Assembly: GCA_963815645.1 (NCBI GenBank)
Contig: CAWFHL010000001.1
Span: 682,001-746,000 of the forward strand
Length of the DNA stretch: 64,000 bases
Direction of reading: 5' to 3'
Origin: JBBRHQ01 sp963815645
GTDB lineage: Bacteria > Actinomycetota > Thermoleophilia > Solirubrobacterales > 70-9
A model generated the notes under the pieces. That model searched no databases, had not been told where the DNA came from, and saw only the letters and a list, made by a program, of their open reading frames with translations. Shown here one piece after another: positions 52,983 to 61,872 of the stretch. Positions within the stretch are counted from its first letter, which is position 1; every line of letters begins with the position of its first letter. The position numbers and the translations under genes are program-made.

Positions 52983-54015
52983 TCACCCTTCGCGACCTGC
53001 AGTATCGAAAGCGCCAGTTCGCGATCGCGATCGTGGGCGCGGGGCTCGTCTTCGCCATGGCGCTGATCCTGACCGGCGTGCAGCGCGGGTTCCACACCGA
53101 GGCGAGCGACACGGTCGAGGGCACCGGGCGCGGACGGCTGGGTCGTCCAGAAGGGAGTCAGCGGGCCCTTCACCGCCGTCTCCGGGATGCCGGCCGCGAC
53201 GGCCGCCGCCCTGCGAGGGCACGGCGGCATCCGCCGCGCCGCGCCCTTCGTGGCGCTCCCGCAGACGAAGCGCGAGGACGGCAGACCTGGTGACGATCAG
53301 CGTGATCGGCGCCCCACCCGGGCGCCTCGGAGCGCCGGCGGTCGAGGGCGGGCGGCCGCTGCGGCGCCCGGGGAGGCGGTGGTCGACACCAAGACCGGCG
53401 CCGGCATCGGCTCGACCTTCTCGATCGCGGGCCGGCGATTTCGCGTCGTGGGCAAGGTCGAGAACCGCACCTACTTCGCGGGTCGCCCGGTCGTCTACAC
53501 GACGATCTCCGACGCCCAGGAGCTCGCCTTCGACGGGCAGCCCGCTGGCCAACGCCATCATGGTCACCGGCACTCGCCTCCGCCGCCGCCGGGGCTCGTC
53601 CAGCCTCACAACGACGACGTCGAGACCGACATGCTGCGCCCGCTCGAGGGCGACCATCGGCACGATCGACCTCGCCCGGCGCTGATGTGGATCGTCGCCG
53701 CCGTGATCATCGGCGCGTCATCTACCTCTCGGCGCTGGAGCGGCTCACGGACTTCGCCGTGCTGAAGGCGGTCGGCGGCGAGTCGCGCAAGCTGGCCATT
53801 GGCCTCTGCTGCAGGCCGTGATCGCCTCGCTGCTCGCGGCGCTGCTCGCCGCCGGCCTCGCCCAGCTGCTGCGCCCGGCGTTCCCGCTGCCGATAACCAT
53901 CGACACCGGTGCCTACCTGGCGATGGTGGCGGTGGCGGCGATCGTCGGGGTGCTCGCCAGCCTGGCCGCGCTGCGCAAGGTGCTCAGGGTCGACCCGGCT
54001 CTCGCCTTCTGCTGA
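52979..54015 (+). pseudogene. FtsX/MacB-like ABC transporter permease (many frameshifts)
   Basis: About 345 codons in three frames. N-terminal helix (FAIAIVGAGLVFAMALILTG), an exported domain containing GWVVQKGVSGPF, TKTGAGIGSTFSIAGRRFRV and VENRTYFAGRPVVYTTISDA, then three C-terminal helices with YLSALERLTDFAVLKAVGGE, the coupling-helix signature of FtsX-type permeases. At least seven breaks. The next gene is the matching ATPase, 2 bp later. Confidence 0.72.
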
Positions 54016-54017
54016 CC

Positions 54018-55007
54018 ATGACCGAGCTGCAGATCGAGGACCTGACGATCGAGTACAACCGCAGCGGCTACGTGCTGCGCCCGATCGAGGGACTCAGCGT
54101 GCGCGCCGAGGACGGCGAGCTGGTGCTGATGCTCGGGCCGAGCGGCTGCGGCAAGACGACCCTGATGTCCTGCATGGCCGGCCTGCTCCGCCCGGCGGCG
54201 GGGACGATCCGGGTCGGCGAGACCGAGGTGACCTCGCTCGAATCCGCGGCGCTGACCGAGTACCGGCGACGGGGGTCGGCATCGTCTTCCAGGCCTTCAA
54301 CCTGATCGCCAGCCTGACCGCCCTGGAGAACGTGATGGCGCCGCTGCGGCTGGCGAAGGTGCCGCGGGCCGACGCCCGCAAGCGCTCCGAGGAGCTGCTC
54401 GACCGGGTCGGGCTCGAGCGAGCGCCTCGGACCACCGCCCGCCGAGCTGTCGGGCGGCCAGCAGCAGCGGGTGGCGATCGCCCGCGCACTCGTCCACGAC
54501 CCGCCGCTGATCGTCGCCGACGAGCCGACGGCGCACCTCGACTTCGTGCAGGTCGAGGAGGTGCTGACGCTGCTCAGGGAGATCGCCGCGCCGGGGCGCC
54601 TGGTCGTGGTCGCCACCCACGACGACCGCTTTCGCCCCCTTGCCGACCGGGTGATCGACCTGACCCCGCGGAGCGCCGCGGCCGACGATGCCGAGCGCGA
54701 GGTGTCACTCGGCGCCGGAGAGATCCTCTTCCGCCAGGGCGATGCCCCCGACCTGGTCTACGAGGTGAAGAGCGGCGTGATCGAGGTCTTCCGCGAGCGG
54801 GCGGACGGCTCGGAGGAGCCCCGCGCCGAGTTCGGCCCCGGCGAGTACTTCGGGGAGCTGGGGCCGATGCTCGCCCTGCCGCGCTCGGCGACGGCACGCG
54901 CCCGCGAGTCCTCGGTGCTGACCGGCTACGGTCCCCAGGCCTTCCGCAACCGCCGCGCCGGGCGCCAGGAGGGGACGGCTCAGCCGCCGAGCCTGAACGG
55001 CGGGTAG
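54018..55007 (+). CDS. ABC transporter ATPase with C-terminal cNMP-binding domain (two frameshifts)
   Basis: 329 aa; the two breaks (near 54267 and 54445) cancel. Walker A LGPSGCGKTTLMS, Q-loop GIVFQAFNLIASL, signature ELSGGQQQRVAIARAL, Walker B LIVADEPTAHLD and the switch His in VATHDDR place it in the LolD/MacB group that pairs with FtsX permeases. Residues 230-320 form a cyclic-nucleotide-binding domain: LGAGEILFRQGDAPDLVYEV and FGPGEYFGELGPMLALPRSA, a canonical phosphate cassette. Mechanical or lipoprotein-type extrusion controlled by cyclic nucleotide is inferred. Confidence 0.82.
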
Positions 55008-55612
55008 CGATCGGTGACCAGGAGGAAGGCGTAGCCGATCACCCGGTTGTGCCAGCGGATCACTCCGGCGACGAAGTCGAACACCCCGCGCGGATAACGG
55101 CCGGTGAAGAGGATCGCGAACCAGGCACCGATCACGGCGAAGAACGCAGCGATGTAGAGGAAGAAGAGGACGATGTAGTGGGGGATCGCCAGCAGCCACT
55201 TGACGATCGGCATGCCGCGGTCGAGGTCGCTCGCGACCTCGGGGTACTCGAAGTCGAGGTGGACCGACTGCTGCTCGTCGGTCGACGGGTAGGTGTCATC
55301 CATCAGCGCCAGGTAGACGCCGACGCGGTTGCCGAAGCGCAGCAGCTCCCGGTTCCAGTCGAACCACCAGCGCGGATACTTCTCGCGGAAGACGATCATC
55401 AGCGCGGTGGGGATGAAGATCAACCCGGTGCCGGCGGCCGCGACGGACCAGTACTCCGAGCTGCCCCCGCCAAAACCGCCACCCCCGCCGATCGCGCTGA
55501 GGACGATCGCGATCGGGATCACCGTGAAGATTCGAAATGCCGTCGTCACCCGGTTGAGATCGCGATCGGGGTAGTCGACCGAGAACCTGACCGGGTAGTC
55601 CGAGACCTCCAT
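54980..55612 (-). CDS. DUF4389 family membrane protein
   Basis: 210 aa, three or four helices. The duplicated DUF4389 motif is clear: MIVFREKYPRWWFDWNRELL and then AILFTGRYPRGVFDFVAGVI, each followed by a helix. Function unknown; common beside envelope and transporter genes. It converges on the ABC-cNMP gene with a 28-bp overlap. Confidence 0.83.
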   Translation of the reverse strand: MEVSDYPVRFSVDYPDRDLNRVTTAFRIFTVIPIAIVLSAIGGGGGFGGGSSEYWSVAAAGTGLIFIPTALMIVFREKYPRWWFDWNRELLRFGNRVGVYLALMDDTYPSTDEQQSVHLDFEYPEVASDLDRGMPIVKWLLAIPHYIVLFFLYIAAFFAVIGAWFAILFTGRYPRGVFDFVAGVIRWHNRVIGYAFLLVTDRYPPFRLGG

Positions 55613-55752
55613 CGTGCTCCTCCTTGGTCGGGAGCACCAATGCTGGCGCAGCGGGCGGCGTCAACCGCGATGTTCCGTCGTTCCCCGCCCGATCGCGGCG
55701 GCCCGCTAGCTTTCCTGAGGCCGGGACGGCAACTACCCAAAGGGAGAAACTC

Positions 55753-56043
55753 ATGATCGGCACCATCGTCTATCTGTTCTTCATCGGGATCGTCGCGGGC
55801 TACCTGGCGCGGCTGCTGGTTCCGGGCCGGCAGGATCTCGGCTTCTGGAGGACGGTGCTCCTGGGGATCATTGGCAGCTTCATCGGCGGCTTCATCGGTT
55901 ACCTGATCTTCAGCCATGACCTCAGCGACGGCCCCTTCCAGGCCGGAGGGATCTTCGGCTCGATCATCGGCGCCGTGATCGCCCTGCTGATCTACAACAA
56001 GGCCTCCACCGGCCAGGCCACCCGCTCGCCCGCGCGCCACTGA
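55753..56043 (+). CDS. GlsB/YeaQ/YmgE family (transglycosylase-associated) membrane protein
   Basis: 96 aa, three helices with the family pattern GIVAGYLARLLVPGRQDLGF and LLGIIGSFIGGFIGYLIF. General-stress envelope protein family. AGGGAGAA lies 4 nt before the ATG. Followed by a strong hairpin. Confidence 0.82.
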   Translation: MIGTIVYLFFIGIVAGYLARLLVPGRQDLGFWRTVLLGIIGSFIGGFIGYLIFSHDLSDGPFQAGGIFGSIIGAVIALLIYNKASTGQATRSPARH

Positions 56044-56053
56044 CCGAGGCACG

Positions 56054-56072
56054 ACCCGCCGCCACGGCGGGT
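56054..56072 (+). terminator. Hairpin after the GlsB gene
   Basis: ACCCGCC-GCCAC-GGCGGGT is a perfect 7-bp stem with a 5-nt loop, 11 bp after the stop. No T tract follows, as is common in high-GC actinobacteria. Confidence 0.5.
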
Positions 56073-56125
56073 GACGGTAGCGTTCCGCCGGACTTCTCAA
56101 GAATCCGGAAGGAGAACGCAGACAG

Positions 56126-56956
56126 ATGGGACTACTGGACGGCAAGAGCGCGATCGTCACCGGCTCGGCGCGAGGCATCGGGCGGGCAACGGCCGAGCTG
56201 TTCGTTTCGGAGGGCGCGAAGGTCCTGATCAACGATCTCGACGGTGAGGTCGCCGAGCAGGCCGCGGGGGAGATCGCCGGCGAGACCGCCGTCTTCGCCG
56301 GTGATCTGACCAAGACCGGGGCCGCCGACGACCTGGTCGCCGCCGCGATCGACGCCTTCGGCTCAGTCGACATCGCGGTCAACAACGCCGGCTATACCTG
56401 GGACGGCGTCGTCCACCGGATGACGGACGAGCAGTTCCAGGCGATGCTCGAGATCCACACCGCCGTCCCCTTCCGGGTGACCCGAGCACTGGCCCCGCAC
56501 TGGCGCGAGGCAGCCAAGGCGGAGGCCGGGGAGGGCAAGGAGGTGTTCCGCAAGCTGATCAACGTCTCCTCGATCTCGGGGACGATGGGCAACGCCGGCC
56601 AGGCCAACTATTCGGCGGCGAAGGCGGGGGTCGTCGGCCTCACCAAGACCCTGGCGAAGGAGTGGGGCCAATTCAAGATCAACGTCAACGCGGTCGCCTT
56701 CGGCTTCGTCGAGACCCGGCTGACCGGCGCCAAGGAGGCTGGGGAGAAGATGACCACCCCGGGCGGGGAGGAGATCGAGCTGGGCATCCCCGAGCAGATG
56801 CGGGCGATGGCGAAGATGGTGATCCCGCTCGGCCGCCCCGCCCAGCCCGAAGAGGCGGCCGGCCCGGTCCTCTTCCTCGCCTCAGGCCTCGCCGACTACG
56901 TGCATGGCCAGATTCTCAACGTCACCGGGGGCCAGTTCGGCGGCATGTACACCTAG
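56126..56956 (+). CDS. SDR family oxidoreductase, FabG-like
   Basis: 276 aa. TGSARGIGRA (cofactor loop), DLDGEVAEQAAG, NNAG, Ser in INVSSISGTMG and the YSAAK catalytic pair near residue 163, ending VTGGQFGG. The length and the 3-oxoacyl reductase-type tail point to a beta-ketoacyl- or 3-hydroxyacyl-CoA reductase. GGAAGGAG precedes the ATG. It converges on the next SDR with a 4-nt stop overlap. Confidence 0.87.
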   Translation: MGLLDGKSAIVTGSARGIGRATAELFVSEGAKVLINDLDGEVAEQAAGEIAGETAVFAGDLTKTGAADDLVAAAIDAFGSVDIAVNNAGYTWDGVVHRMTDEQFQAMLEIHTAVPFRVTRALAPHWREAAKAEAGEGKEVFRKLINVSSISGTMGNAGQANYSAAKAGVVGLTKTLAKEWGQFKINVNAVAFGFVETRLTGAKEAGEKMTTPGGEEIELGIPEQMRAMAKMVIPLGRPAQPEEAAGPVLFLASGLADYVHGQILNVTGGQFGGMYT

Positions 56957-57840
56957 TTCAACGTCGAGTGGCCGAAAACCGGTCCATATCTTCTAGCTGC
57001 GTTCTTCGGCCGGGGCGGCTCGCCTCGCTCGCCGTAGACCCCCGGGGGCCAGGAGCCGAACCAGTTGTCGCGGGCGCCGTCGACGGTGATCACCGTGCCG
57101 GAGAAGAAGTCGCCCGCCGGCGAAGCGAGGAAGGCGATCAGCCAGGCCATCTCCTCCTCGGTGCCGAGGCGGCCGAGGGGAACGGTGGAAGCGACGTTCT
57201 CGACCACCTCCCGGGGGTACTTGGTGCGCAGGGTCTCGGTGTCGAACTGACCGGCGGCGAGAGCGCAGGCGCGGATCCCGAAGCGCGCCCACTCGATCGA
57301 GAGGGTCCGCATCATGTTCTCGACCGCGGCCCGGGCCGCCCCCGAGTGGACCATCCCCGGCATCCCGTTGTGGGGCGAGAGGGTGACGCTGAGGATCTTG
57401 CCGCTCTGCTGGGGGATGAAGGCCTTGGTGGCGGCGGCGTAAGTCATCAGCCAGGTGCCCTGCACATTGAGATCGATCACGGTGCGAAAGCCCTTCGGCG
57501 AGATCGCCTCGGCGGGGCTGAGGAACTGGCCCCCGGCGTTGTTGAGGAGGACGTCGATCCGGCCATGGCGCTCGACCACGCCGGAGACGAATGCGTCCAC
57601 CCCCTCCTCCTCGCGGATGTCGAGCGGCTCATGGGAGAAGGACCCGGGCAGGCCATCCGCCTCGGCAGCGGTCTCGGCCAGCGGCTCGGCACGCCGGCCG
57701 CAGCCGATCACGGTCGCGCCGAGGCCGGCCAGCTCCAGTGCCGCGGCGCGTCCGAGGCCGCTCCCGGCCCCCGAGATCACGCACACCTGCCCGTCCAGCA
57801 ACCCGGGGGCGAAGATCCGCGAAATAGTGCGTTCAGCCAA
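56953..57840 (-). CDS. SDR family oxidoreductase, 2,4-dienoyl-CoA reductase-like
   Basis: 295 aa from a TTG start. SGAGSGLGRAAALELA is the cofactor loop and NNAGGQFLSPAEAISPKGF follows as in mitochondrial/peroxisomal-type 2,4-dienoyl-CoA reductases. The usual catalytic Tyr position reads HSGAARAAVENM (Tyr replaced), which is typical of that subfamily. Probably reduces unsaturated acyl-CoAs in beta-oxidation. Divergent from the MBL gene; TAGGCT 9 nt upstream. Confidence 0.82.
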   Translation of the reverse strand: MAERTISRIFAPGLLDGQVCVISGAGSGLGRAAALELAGLGATVIGCGRRAEPLAETAAEADGLPGSFSHEPLDIREEEGVDAFVSGVVERHGRIDVLLNNAGGQFLSPAEAISPKGFRTVIDLNVQGTWLMTYAAATKAFIPQQSGKILSVTLSPHNGMPGMVHSGAARAAVENMMRTLSIEWARFGIRACALAAGQFDTETLRTKYPREVVENVASTVPLGRLGTEEEMAWLIAFLASPAGDFFSGTVITVDGARDNWFGSWPPGVYGERGEPPRPKNAARRYGPVFGHSTLN

Positions 57841-57849
57841 GGCCGCGCA

Positions 57850-57880
57850 AGCCTATCGGCGGCTGTCGCGCCGCTACTGT
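57850..57880. promoter_or_regulatory. Divergent -10 boxes between SDR and MBL hydrolase genes
   Basis: Minus-strand TAGGCT at 57850-57855, 9 nt before the TTG at 57840; plus-strand TACTGT at 57875-57880 followed by GGGCG, 9 nt before the ATG at 57890. Both messages would be leaderless or nearly so. Confidence 0.4.
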
Positions 57881-57889
57881 GGGCGGCGG

Positions 57890-58798
57890 ATGAGCATTCA
57901 CGCCGAGCAGAAGCCGCTGCACGAGCCGCTGGCCGGAGGCAGCGAGGGCGCCACCGTGACCGTTGAGCCGATGGTCGCCGGGCGGGTCAACTGGCCCCTG
58001 GCGCTGATGGAGAGCCCCGGGGGAATGTTCATGACGGCGAGGTTGATGCGGGCGATGATCACCGGGAAGCCTCCCCACGAGATACCGATCCCGGCCTTCC
58101 TGATCCGCCATCCGAGCGCCGGGGCCATCCTCGTCGACACCGGCCTTCATCCCTCGATCGCCAGCGATCCCAAGCAGAACCTCGGCTCGGCCGGCGCCCG
58201 GATCGCCAAGCCGGTGCTGAAGGCGGGAGAGGACGTCCCGGCCCAGCTTCGCGCCCGCGGCCTCGACCCGGGTGAGATCCCCGTGGTGGTGATGACCCAC
58301 CTGCACCTGGACCACACTTCTGCGATCTCGGAGTTCCCCCAGTCCACGTTCATCGTGGCTGAGGCCGAATGGGCCGATGCAACCCGGGGAGGCCGCCCTG
58401 TGCTGCGCGGCTACCGGCCATCGCACTTCGACTACGCCTTCGACTACCGCTCGATCGACTTCGACCGCGGCCCGGTCGACTCCTATGCGACCTTCGGCCG
58501 GACCTTCGACCTGTTCGGGGACGGCTCGATCCGGCTGGCCTTCACGCCCGGGCACAGCGCCGGGCACCAGTCGGTGATCGCCCGCCTCGGCGACCGCGAT
58601 TTCATCATCGGCGGCGATGCCTTCTACACGCTGGGCCAGCTGACCGGCGCAGCGCTGCCGCCGCGACCCTTCGACGAGCACAACTTCAAGCGCTCTCTGC
58701 AGGAGCTGAAGCTGTTCCACCGCGAATTCCCGCAGTCGATCATCACCCCGGGCCACGACCCGGCCTTCTACGCGAAGCTCGAGAACAGCTACTCCTGA
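57890..58798 (+). CDS. MBL-fold metallo-hydrolase, AHL-lactonase-like
   Basis: 302 aa. The zinc motif THLHLDH near residue 143 gives HxHxDH, with further ligands in TPGHSAGH and GGDAFY and ITPGHDP. The family includes N-acyl-homoserine-lactone lactonases and other lactone or thioester hydrolases; activity on a quorum signal is possible but not shown. Its stop overlaps the acyltransferase stop by 10 bp (converging). Confidence 0.85.
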   Translation: MSIHAEQKPLHEPLAGGSEGATVTVEPMVAGRVNWPLALMESPGGMFMTARLMRAMITGKPPHEIPIPAFLIRHPSAGAILVDTGLHPSIASDPKQNLGSAGARIAKPVLKAGEDVPAQLRARGLDPGEIPVVVMTHLHLDHTSAISEFPQSTFIVAEAEWADATRGGRPVLRGYRPSHFDYAFDYRSIDFDRGPVDSYATFGRTFDLFGDGSIRLAFTPGHSAGHQSVIARLGDRDFIIGGDAFYTLGQLTGAALPPRPFDEHNFKRSLQELKLFHREFPQSIITPGHDPAFYAKLENSYS

Positions 58799-59580
58799 CT
58801 CAGCCCTCGGGCGATGTCGCTCCCCGGCGTCGGCGCGGGGAGCCCCTTGCGAAGGGAGCGGATCACGCCGCGGCGGCCCTGCTCCTCCAGCGCGGTGTAC
58901 ATCGTCCGCACCCGGTCGAAGATCTCCTCGGCCGCCTCGATCTGGTGCTCGCGGCTCGGCTTCGCCTCTGCCGCGAAGGTGATCGGCTCGCCGTACTGGA
59001 CCGTCACCTTCGGGAAGCGCAGCCGCCGCCAGCTCCGGACTCCGGCCGAGCCGTGGATCGCGACCGGCACCACCGGCACTCCGGACTCGAGCGCGATCCG
59101 CCCGATACCTCGGCGCGGGGTGCCGAGGTTGCGGGTGCGCGAGCGGCCGCCCTCGGCGTAGATCAGCAGCGGATGGCCCTGCTCGAGGATTGCGTAGGTG
59201 GTGGCGAAGGCCTCCTCGTCGGCGTGCCCGCGGCGCACCGGATAGGCGCCGCCGTGGTGGAGGATGAAGGTCAGCACCCGCGGGCCGAAGAGCTGGGACT
59301 TGGCCATGAAGCGGACCTTCCGCCGCAGGTAGACGCCGCAGAAGAAGTGGTCCATCTGACTGAAGTGGTTGGGAGCGAGCAGCACCGGTCCGCCGGCGGG
59401 GACGTTCTCGGTCCCGATCGCCCGGGTGCGGTAGAGAAGCACGGTCGGCAGGGTGAGGATGGCCCGCGCCAGGTTGTAGACCCAGCCTCCCTGACGGTCT
59501 GCGCGCGCCCGGTCATGGAACTTCTCGAAGTAGGAGGCGGGACGCGAGTCCTTGTATCTCTGCGGCTTGATATCTGCCAT
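58789..59580 (-). CDS. 1-acyl-sn-glycerol-3-phosphate acyltransferase family (PlsC-like)
   Basis: 263 aa. The NHxxxxD acyltransferase motif reads APNHFSQMDHFF, and the phosphate-binding EGGRSR lies 75 residues later, with VPVAIHGSAG as block IV. Makes phosphatidate or acylates a related acceptor at the membrane. It sits 68 bp downstream of glycerol kinase in the same direction, which supports a glycerolipid role. Confidence 0.88.
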   Translation of the reverse strand: MADIKPQRYKDSRPASYFEKFHDRARADRQGGWVYNLARAILTLPTVLLYRTRAIGTENVPAGGPVLLAPNHFSQMDHFFCGVYLRRKVRFMAKSQLFGPRVLTFILHHGGAYPVRRGHADEEAFATTYAILEQGHPLLIYAEGGRSRTRNLGTPRRGIGRIALESGVPVVPVAIHGSAGVRSWRRLRFPKVTVQYGEPITFAAEAKPSREHQIEAAEEIFDRVRTMYTALEEQGRRGVIRSLRKGLPAPTPGSDIARGLSQE

Positions 59581-59648
59581 CTGCAGCGGTCCGGCACGCT
59601 GTGCGCGCGCTGGGGCCCGATGGTTCCTACCCGGCCCCCCGCGAGCGG

Positions 59649-61104
59649 TTACGCCGGCTCGGCCCAGCCGCGCGAGCGCTCCACGGCCCGCGCCCAGCCG
59701 GCCAGCAGGGCGCCGCGCTCCTGATCGCCCATCGCCGGCTCGAACTCCGCCCGGCGCTGCCACATCTCGGCCACCCCCTCGGGGCTCCAGGCGCCGGTTG
59801 CGATCCCGGCGAGAAAGGCGGCGCCGAGGGCGGTCGTCTCGGAGATCTCGGGGACGACCACCGGCGCCCCGAGGACGTCGGCCTGGAACTGCATCAGCCA
59901 GCGGTTGGCGACGGCTCCGCCGTCGGCCTTCAGCGCCGCCAGCCGCTGACCCGACGCTGCCTCCTGGGCGCGGACCGCGTCGACGGTCTGGTAGGCGATC
60001 GCCTCCAGCGTGGCGCGGGCCAGGTGCTCGCGCCCGCTGCCTCGGGTCAGGCCGACGATCGTCCCCCGGGCGTAGGGGTCCCAGTGGGGGGAGCCCAAGC
60101 CGGTCAGCGCGGGGACGAAGTAGACGCCGTCGTTGCCCTGAAGCGACGCCGCCATCGCCTCGGTCTCGGAGGCCTCGGAGATGATCCCGAGACCGTCGCG
60201 GAGCCACTGCACGGCCGCGCCGGTGACGAAGATCGCCGCCTCGAGCGCGTAGTCGGTCTTCCCCCCGATGCCCCAGGCCACCGTGGTCAGCAGTCCGTCG
60301 CCCGGCTGGGGCGCCTCGCGGCCGGCGTTGAGCAGCACGAAGCTGCCGGTCCCGTAGGTGTTCTTCGCCGTCCCCGGGGCGGTGCAGGCCTGCCCGAAGA
60401 GCGCCGCCTGCTGGTCGCCGGCGATCCCGGCGACCGGCACCTCGCCACCGAACTCGGCGGTGGTGCCGTGGACGGCGGCGGAGGGAACCGGCTCCGGCAG
60501 CCGCGACGGATCGATCCCGAGCATCGCGCACAGCTCCGAGTCCCAGGCGAGCCTGCGGATGTCGAAGAGCATCGTCCGCGAGGCGTTCGAGTAGTCGGTG
60601 AGGTGGCGACCGGTGAGCTTGTAGGCCAGCCACGAATCGATCGTCCCGAACAGCGCCCCGCGGGCGGCGTCGACGTTCTGCAGCAGCCATTCGATCTTCG
60701 TCCCCGAGAAGTACGGGTCGATGACCAGGCCGGTCCGCTCGCGGACCAGCGGCTCGTGCCCTTCGCCGTTTGAGCTGATCGCAGCGCTCGGCGGTTCGAC
60801 GGTCCTGCCAGACCAGGGCGCGGTGGACCGGCTCGCCGCTCTCCGGGTCCCAGGCGACGACCGTCTCCCGCTGGTTGGTTATCCCGATCCCGGTCAGCGC
60901 CGAGCCCTCGATGCCGGCGTCGGCGATCGCGGCGAAGGCGACCTCCCGAGTCACCTCCCAGATCTCGCCGGCGTCGTGCTCGACCCAGCCGGGGCGGGGG
61001 AAGTGCTGCTGGAACTCGGAGTAGGCGCGGCCGGCGATCGCCCCGTCGAGGTCGAATACCAGGCAGGTGCTCCCGGTGGTCCCCTGGTCGATCGCGAGGA
61101 TCAT
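59649..61104 (-). CDS. glpK: Glycerol kinase (one frameshift)
   Basis: About 485 aa joined (family about 495-500). DQGTTGSTCLVFDLDG is the first phosphate loop, QQHFPRPGWVEHDAGEIWEV and ITNQRETVVAWDPESGEPVH are FGGY signatures, GDQQAALFGQACTAPGTAKN and TYGTGSF form the adenosine/phosphate region, and GLGSPHWDPYARG is the glycerol kinase hallmark. Converts glycerol and ATP to glycerol 3-phosphate. One surplus base near 60765 breaks QLKREGHEPLV. No glpF or glpD nearby. Confidence 0.9.
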
Positions 61105-61151
61105 GGCGGCAGGCTATCCGCGCCCGTGGCTCCGAGGCGCTGCAGACGGGG

Positions 61152-61851
61152 TCAGCCGCGGCGCCGCGCCAGGTAGGCGCGAGCGAAATCGCGCAGCTGG
61201 CGGGCGCGATGCAGGAAGCCCGAGGCGCTGCGGGTCGTGGCACGGTGCTCGAGGTCAAGCTCGTACTCGCCAACTCGCGCGCCCGCGCGCACCGCGTCAA
61301 TCGTCATCCCAACCTCCATCCCGTACCCGGCGGCGAACGGCAGGGTCGAACCGCAGCAGCGACCTGCCCATTGCCCGCTGACCGGAGATCGGGGCCCGGG
61401 TCTCGACGCCGCAGCGGCTGCGTATGGCCCAGCGGGCGAAGCGCAGGGCGAGCCCGAATCCCCCACCGACGCGGCGCGCGAAGGCGCCGACCGCCAGCTC
61501 GCAATCGCCGGTTTCGATCGCCTCGACCAGGGGCGCGAGGTTTGCGGCGGAGGCGCCGAGGTCTCCGTCGCAGAGCAGGACCGTCCGCGCTCCCTCGGCT
61601 CCCGGGTGGCCGAGGGCTGCCTCGGCGGCGGCGGTCATGTTGGCGCCCTTGCCGTGCGGGCGCCCGCGGCTGATCACCTCGGCCCCGCGTCCCAGGGCGA
61701 TCTCGGAGGTTCCGTCCTCGGAGGCGTCGTCGGCGACGATCACGGTGGCGCCCGGGAACGAGCCGCGCAGTGCGTCGAGCGTCTCGCCGATCCGGTCGGC
61801 CTCGTTGCGGGCGGCGACGATCACCAGGAGTGGTGGGGGTTCCGCGGGCAA
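61152..61851 (-). CDS. Glycosyltransferase family 2 protein (one frameshift)
   Basis: About 233 codons. VIVAARNEADRIGETLDALR opens the GT-A fold, VIVADDASEDGTSEIA and the metal motif LLCDGDLGA follow. After the break near 61345 the chain continues as FAAGYGMEVGMTIDAVRAGA and ends LEHRATTRSASGFLHRARQL, a pattern seen in polyprenol-phosphate or glucosyl-3-phosphoglycerate-type enzymes. TTG start at 61851, divergent from the biotinyl protein. Confidence 0.78.
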
Positions 61852-61858
61852 GGGTGGT

Positions 61859-61864
61859 TATTGT
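61859..61864 (+). promoter_or_regulatory. -10 box of the biotinyl-domain operon
   Basis: TATTGT, 8 nt before the ATG at 61873; leaderless arrangement. Confidence 0.4.
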
Positions 61865-61872
61865 GCCCCGCC

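Noticed and set aside
42893..54015. Reading the frameshifted cluster as dead genes
   Set aside because: Catalytic and binding motifs are intact in every piece and no in-frame nonsense mutations were found, so sequencing error is the simpler cause.
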